Shown here: in pieces, positions 62,040 to 64,000 of the stretch
How positions within the stretch are numbered: position 1 is the first letter of the stretch
Layout of the letters: each line of letters begins with the position of its first letter
From: Phenylobacterium sp.
GTDB lineage: Bacteria > Pseudomonadota > Alphaproteobacteria > Caulobacterales > Caulobacteraceae
DNA length: 64,000 bases
Assembly: GCF_030693625.1 (NCBI RefSeq)
Contig: NZ_JAUYAF010000041.1
Span: 1 to 64,000 of the forward strand
Reading direction: 5' to 3'
Program-made: the position numbers and the translations under genes
The notes under the pieces: generated by a model
The model's input: only the letters and a program-made list of their open reading frames with translations
Database searches by the model: none
Told to the model about the DNA's origin: nothing

Positions 62040-63143
62040 TCAGTTGAAATGCGCGGGCCTTGCGCCATCGCAGACGGCTTCGCGCGCGGCGGGCAGGAAG
62101 AGCACGTAATCCGGCTTCACCCATGCCACCACCCGCCAGTCAAAGGCGCAGCGGTCCTCGTGCACCCAGGCGACCTTGCCCACGAAGGGCGCGAAATAGG
62201 GCGGCAGCGGATCGGCGGTGAAACTGTCGCCGACGATCAGCACTGTGGGACCGGGTTGTCGCATATCGACCATGAAGGGCTGGACTGATCGGCCCGCGAT
62301 CCCCGGGATTGGCGCGCGCGCATAACCGGGGTTCAGGCCGGTGATGTTGTGAATCTCCACCTGCTCAAAAGCCGGCGGCTGACCGGCGAGACGAGGCAGG
62401 TCGCCGTTGTCCAAGGCTATGGTGGCCCAGGGAAGCGCCTTGGGATCGATACCCCACTCCGGCCGACCCATCGCGGGCACGATCTCATTGTAGGCGAGCA
62501 GAGAACCGCGCAGGGCCCAATGGCTGTCGAGCTTCCGGTAGACAAGCTGCCCGGCGGCGCGGGCCCCGCGCAGGCTAGGGCGCAGATCGACAGCCTTGAC
62601 GCCGCATTGGCTCAGGCCGCTCAGGATCAGGTCATACTCGGTGGGAGACTTGGCGGGCCCGGCCCAGTCGGGCGCCAGGTCGGGCATGATCTCCGCCGGC
62701 GACGGGGCGAGGCTGGCGACCACGTTCACGCCAGGCAGCCTGGCCTTGGCTTCGCAGACGAAGGCGGCGTAGTCGGCGGCGCGGGCTGGGTCGACCTCCT
62801 GGCCGGTGGAGCGCAGCAGGCCGTCCACCAGGAACATCTGCCCTTGCCGGCCAGTGACCGCGGTCGCGGCCGCGCCCTCCCCGCCCAGCCCCCGCTGCAG
62901 CTCCGCCGCCGTCTGCATCAGGGGATCGCGGAAGCCGAAATGGTCGGCGAGCCAGGCATCGATCGCGCGCGGCAGCTTGCGCCATTCGCCGGGCGTGGTC
63001 GGCAGGGTCGGCGCGGGCGCCAGGCGGCGGTTCTCCTCCAGGGACACGGTCTTGAACGGCACGAAGGGCATGGCGATCACGGGCGCGACCAGGACGGCCA
63101 AGACCGCCAGGATCAGGGGGCGGCGGGGGCGGGTCATCAGCAT
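62040..63143 (-). CDS. AlgX/AlgJ-like SGNH hydrolase-type protein (O-acetyltransferase accessory)
   Basis: A 367-residue protein with one N-terminal membrane anchor (ILAVLAVLVAPVIAMPFVP). Family traits are the conserved FGFRDPLMQ, FLVDGLL, and SGNH-like blocks: GDSFTADPLPP (Ser) and the late DSHWALRGS (Asp-x-His). AlgJ/AlgX-like proteins transfer acetyl groups to exopolysaccharides in the periplasm. It lies behind an MBOAT acyltransferase gene (9 bases gap), the standard acetylation pair. Start 63143, or ATG two codons later. Confidence 0.82.
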   Translation of the reverse strand: MLMTRPRRPLILAVLAVLVAPVIAMPFVPFKTVSLEENRRLAPAPTLPTTPGEWRKLPRAIDAWLADHFGFRDPLMQTAAELQRGLGGEGAAATAVTGRQGQMFLVDGLLRSTGQEVDPARAADYAAFVCEAKARLPGVNVVASLAPSPAEIMPDLAPDWAGPAKSPTEYDLILSGLSQCGVKAVDLRPSLRGARAAGQLVYRKLDSHWALRGSLLAYNEIVPAMGRPEWGIDPKALPWATIALDNGDLPRLAGQPPAFEQVEIHNITGLNPGYARAPIPGIAGRSVQPFMVDMRQPGPTVLIVGDSFTADPLPPYFAPFVGKVAWVHEDRCAFDWRVVAWVKPDYVLFLPAAREAVCDGARPAHFN

Positions 63144-63152
63144 GGCGCGCCC

Positions 63153-64000
63153 CTAGAACCGGAAATACAGGAAGGGGCTGTAGGCGCCCCAGGCGACCTT
63201 CAGCAGGCAGAGCGCCAGCAGCAGGGCGACGCCCGCGGTGTCGACCCAGGCGAGGCCGCGAACCTTTCGCAGGACCTTGGGCAGGCCAAACACCGCCAGC
63301 AGGCCCGCCAGGGGGACCAGCCACAGGTGCAGGGGCTGGAGCGCGGCATGGGTCTGGGCCTGGAGGCCGCCCAATCCCCGTAGACCCGCCATGCCGGTCC
63401 ACAGATCAAGGACCCGGCTCATGTCGGCGGCCCGGAACAGCACCCAGCCCAGGGTCACGGCGGCGAGCGCATAGGCCCAGCCGACCGGGCGCGGCAGGCG
63501 CGCCAGCAGGCGACCGAGCCCTGCCCGCTCCAGCACCAGGAACAGGCCATGCCAGGCGCCCCACAGCAGGAAGGTCCAGGCCGCTCCGTGCCAGAGGCCG
63601 CACAGCAGGAAGACCACGATCAGGTTGCGCCAGGTCTTCCAGGCGGGGCCGCGATTGCCGCCCAGCGGGATGTAGAGATAGTCCCGGAACCAGGTGGACA
63701 GGCTGATGTGCCAGCGGCGCCAGAACTCGGTGATCGAGGCCGAGGCGTAGGGGGTGCGGAAGTTGCGCGGCAGGGAGAAGCCGAAGATCACCGCCAGGCC
63801 GATGGCCATGGTCGAATAGGCGGCGAAGTCGAAATAGATCTGCAGGGCGTAGGCGCCCGCCCCCAGCCAGGCCTCGAGAAGGCCGGGAGCCCTGGCATGG
63901 TCGAACACCGCGTCGGCCAGGGGGGCGATGGGGTCGGCGATCAGCAGCTTCTGCGCCAGGCCGATGATGAACAGCCGGATGCCCGCCGAGGCGCGACCCA
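63153..64000 (-). CDS. MBOAT family O-acyltransferase, AlgI-like (5' end outside window)
   Basis: The C-terminal ~282 residues of a membrane-bound O-acyltransferase. The frame is open to the window edge, beginning with GRASAGIRLFIIGLAQKLL. Characteristic features are the QIYFDFAAYSTMAIGLA helix, TEFWRRWHISLSTWFRDYLYIPLGG signature, and the catalytic-type His in LCGLWHGAAWTFLLWG. It probably passes acetyl groups across the inner membrane to the AlgX-like protein encoded downstream. The polysaccharide they modify is unknown; no biosynthesis genes are visible. Confidence 0.9.
   Translation of the reverse strand, partial: GRASAGIRLFIIGLAQKLLIADPIAPLADAVFDHARAPGLLEAWLGAGAYALQIYFDFAAYSTMAIGLAVIFGFSLPRNFRTPYASASITEFWRRWHISLSTWFRDYLYIPLGGNRGPAWKTWRNLIVVFLLCGLWHGAAWTFLLWGAWHGLFLVLERAGLGRLLARLPRPVGWAYALAAVTLGWVLFRAADMSRVLDLWTGMAGLRGLGGLQAQTHAALQPLHLWLVPLAGLLAVFGLPKVLRKVRGLAWVDTAGVALLLALCLLKVAWGAYSPFLYFRF

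Overview
The window is a GC-rich chromosomal segment (roughly two thirds G+C by eye) from an alphaproteobacterium, most likely a member of the Caulobacteraceae such as Phenylobacterium or Caulobacter. The grounds are a circularly permuted two-piece tmRNA with the tag ANDNFAEEVRLAA, an ilv leader of the kind described for Caulobacter ilvBN, a Mrp protein without the CxxC pair, and many lipid and xenobiotic catabolism genes among short intergenic palindromes. It looks like ordinary core and lineage-specific chromosome: I see no phage, insertion sequence, CRISPR array or rRNA.

Layout. 1-8.6 kb: the end of a CoxE-like von Willebrand protein, a TetR regulator with an MFS pump, a UdgX/radical-SAM DNA repair pair, and a LysR regulator divergent from a cupin and a 14-TM MFS exporter. 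8.6-17.9 kb: penicillin-binding protein 1A, a small lipoprotein, a transglutaminase-like protein, two MFS carriers, leucine dehydrogenase-like protein, an alpha/beta hydrolase and an Fe-S uracil-DNA glycosylase. 17.9-26 kb: DUF3253, acyl-CoA dehydrogenase, a secreted protein and thiolase (minus strand), then a thioesterase and a luciferase-like oxidoreductase, a nucleoside carrier, and the ohr/ohrR peroxide pair with its operator. 26-34.9 kb: GSTs, a GFA protein, a CYP153-like P450, short-chain dehydrogenase, acetyltransferase and cysteine synthase. 35-43 kb: an S46 dipeptidyl peptidase, a DevCBA-type ABC exporter operon, a VapBC toxin-antitoxin pair and a MASE1 hybrid histidine kinase. 43-48.6 kb: a 3-hydroxyacyl-CoA dehydrogenase and three tandem paralogous GPH-type MFS symporters. 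48.8-54.8 kb: Mrp, HflK-HflC, a HAD phosphatase, SerB and MiaA. 54.8-59.7 kb: attenuator-controlled acetolactate synthase large subunit, four genes on the other strand (two MaoC-type hydratases, NUDIX, DUF1993), then the small subunit. 59.7-64 kb: TetR, a septation-protein-like membrane protein, ssrA, and an AlgX-like/MBOAT polysaccharide acetylation pair that runs off the window.

Themes. Fatty-acid, acyl-CoA and hydrocarbon metabolism recurs (acyl-CoA dehydrogenase, thiolase, dienoyl-CoA reductase-like SDR, hydroxyacyl-CoA dehydrogenase, MaoC pair, P450, thioesterase), alongside detoxification and efflux (several MFS, DevCBA, Ohr, two GSTs). The best regulatory structures readable directly from sequence are the ilv attenuator (leader peptide with five consecutive Ile/Leu/Val codons, pause hairpin, terminator), the ohr operator and the vapBC operator. 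Paired, oppositely oriented REP-like palindromes occur at 26.1-26.3 kb and 52.1-52.3 kb. I did not find a convincing wholly new multi-gene system; the most useful leads are listed as findings.
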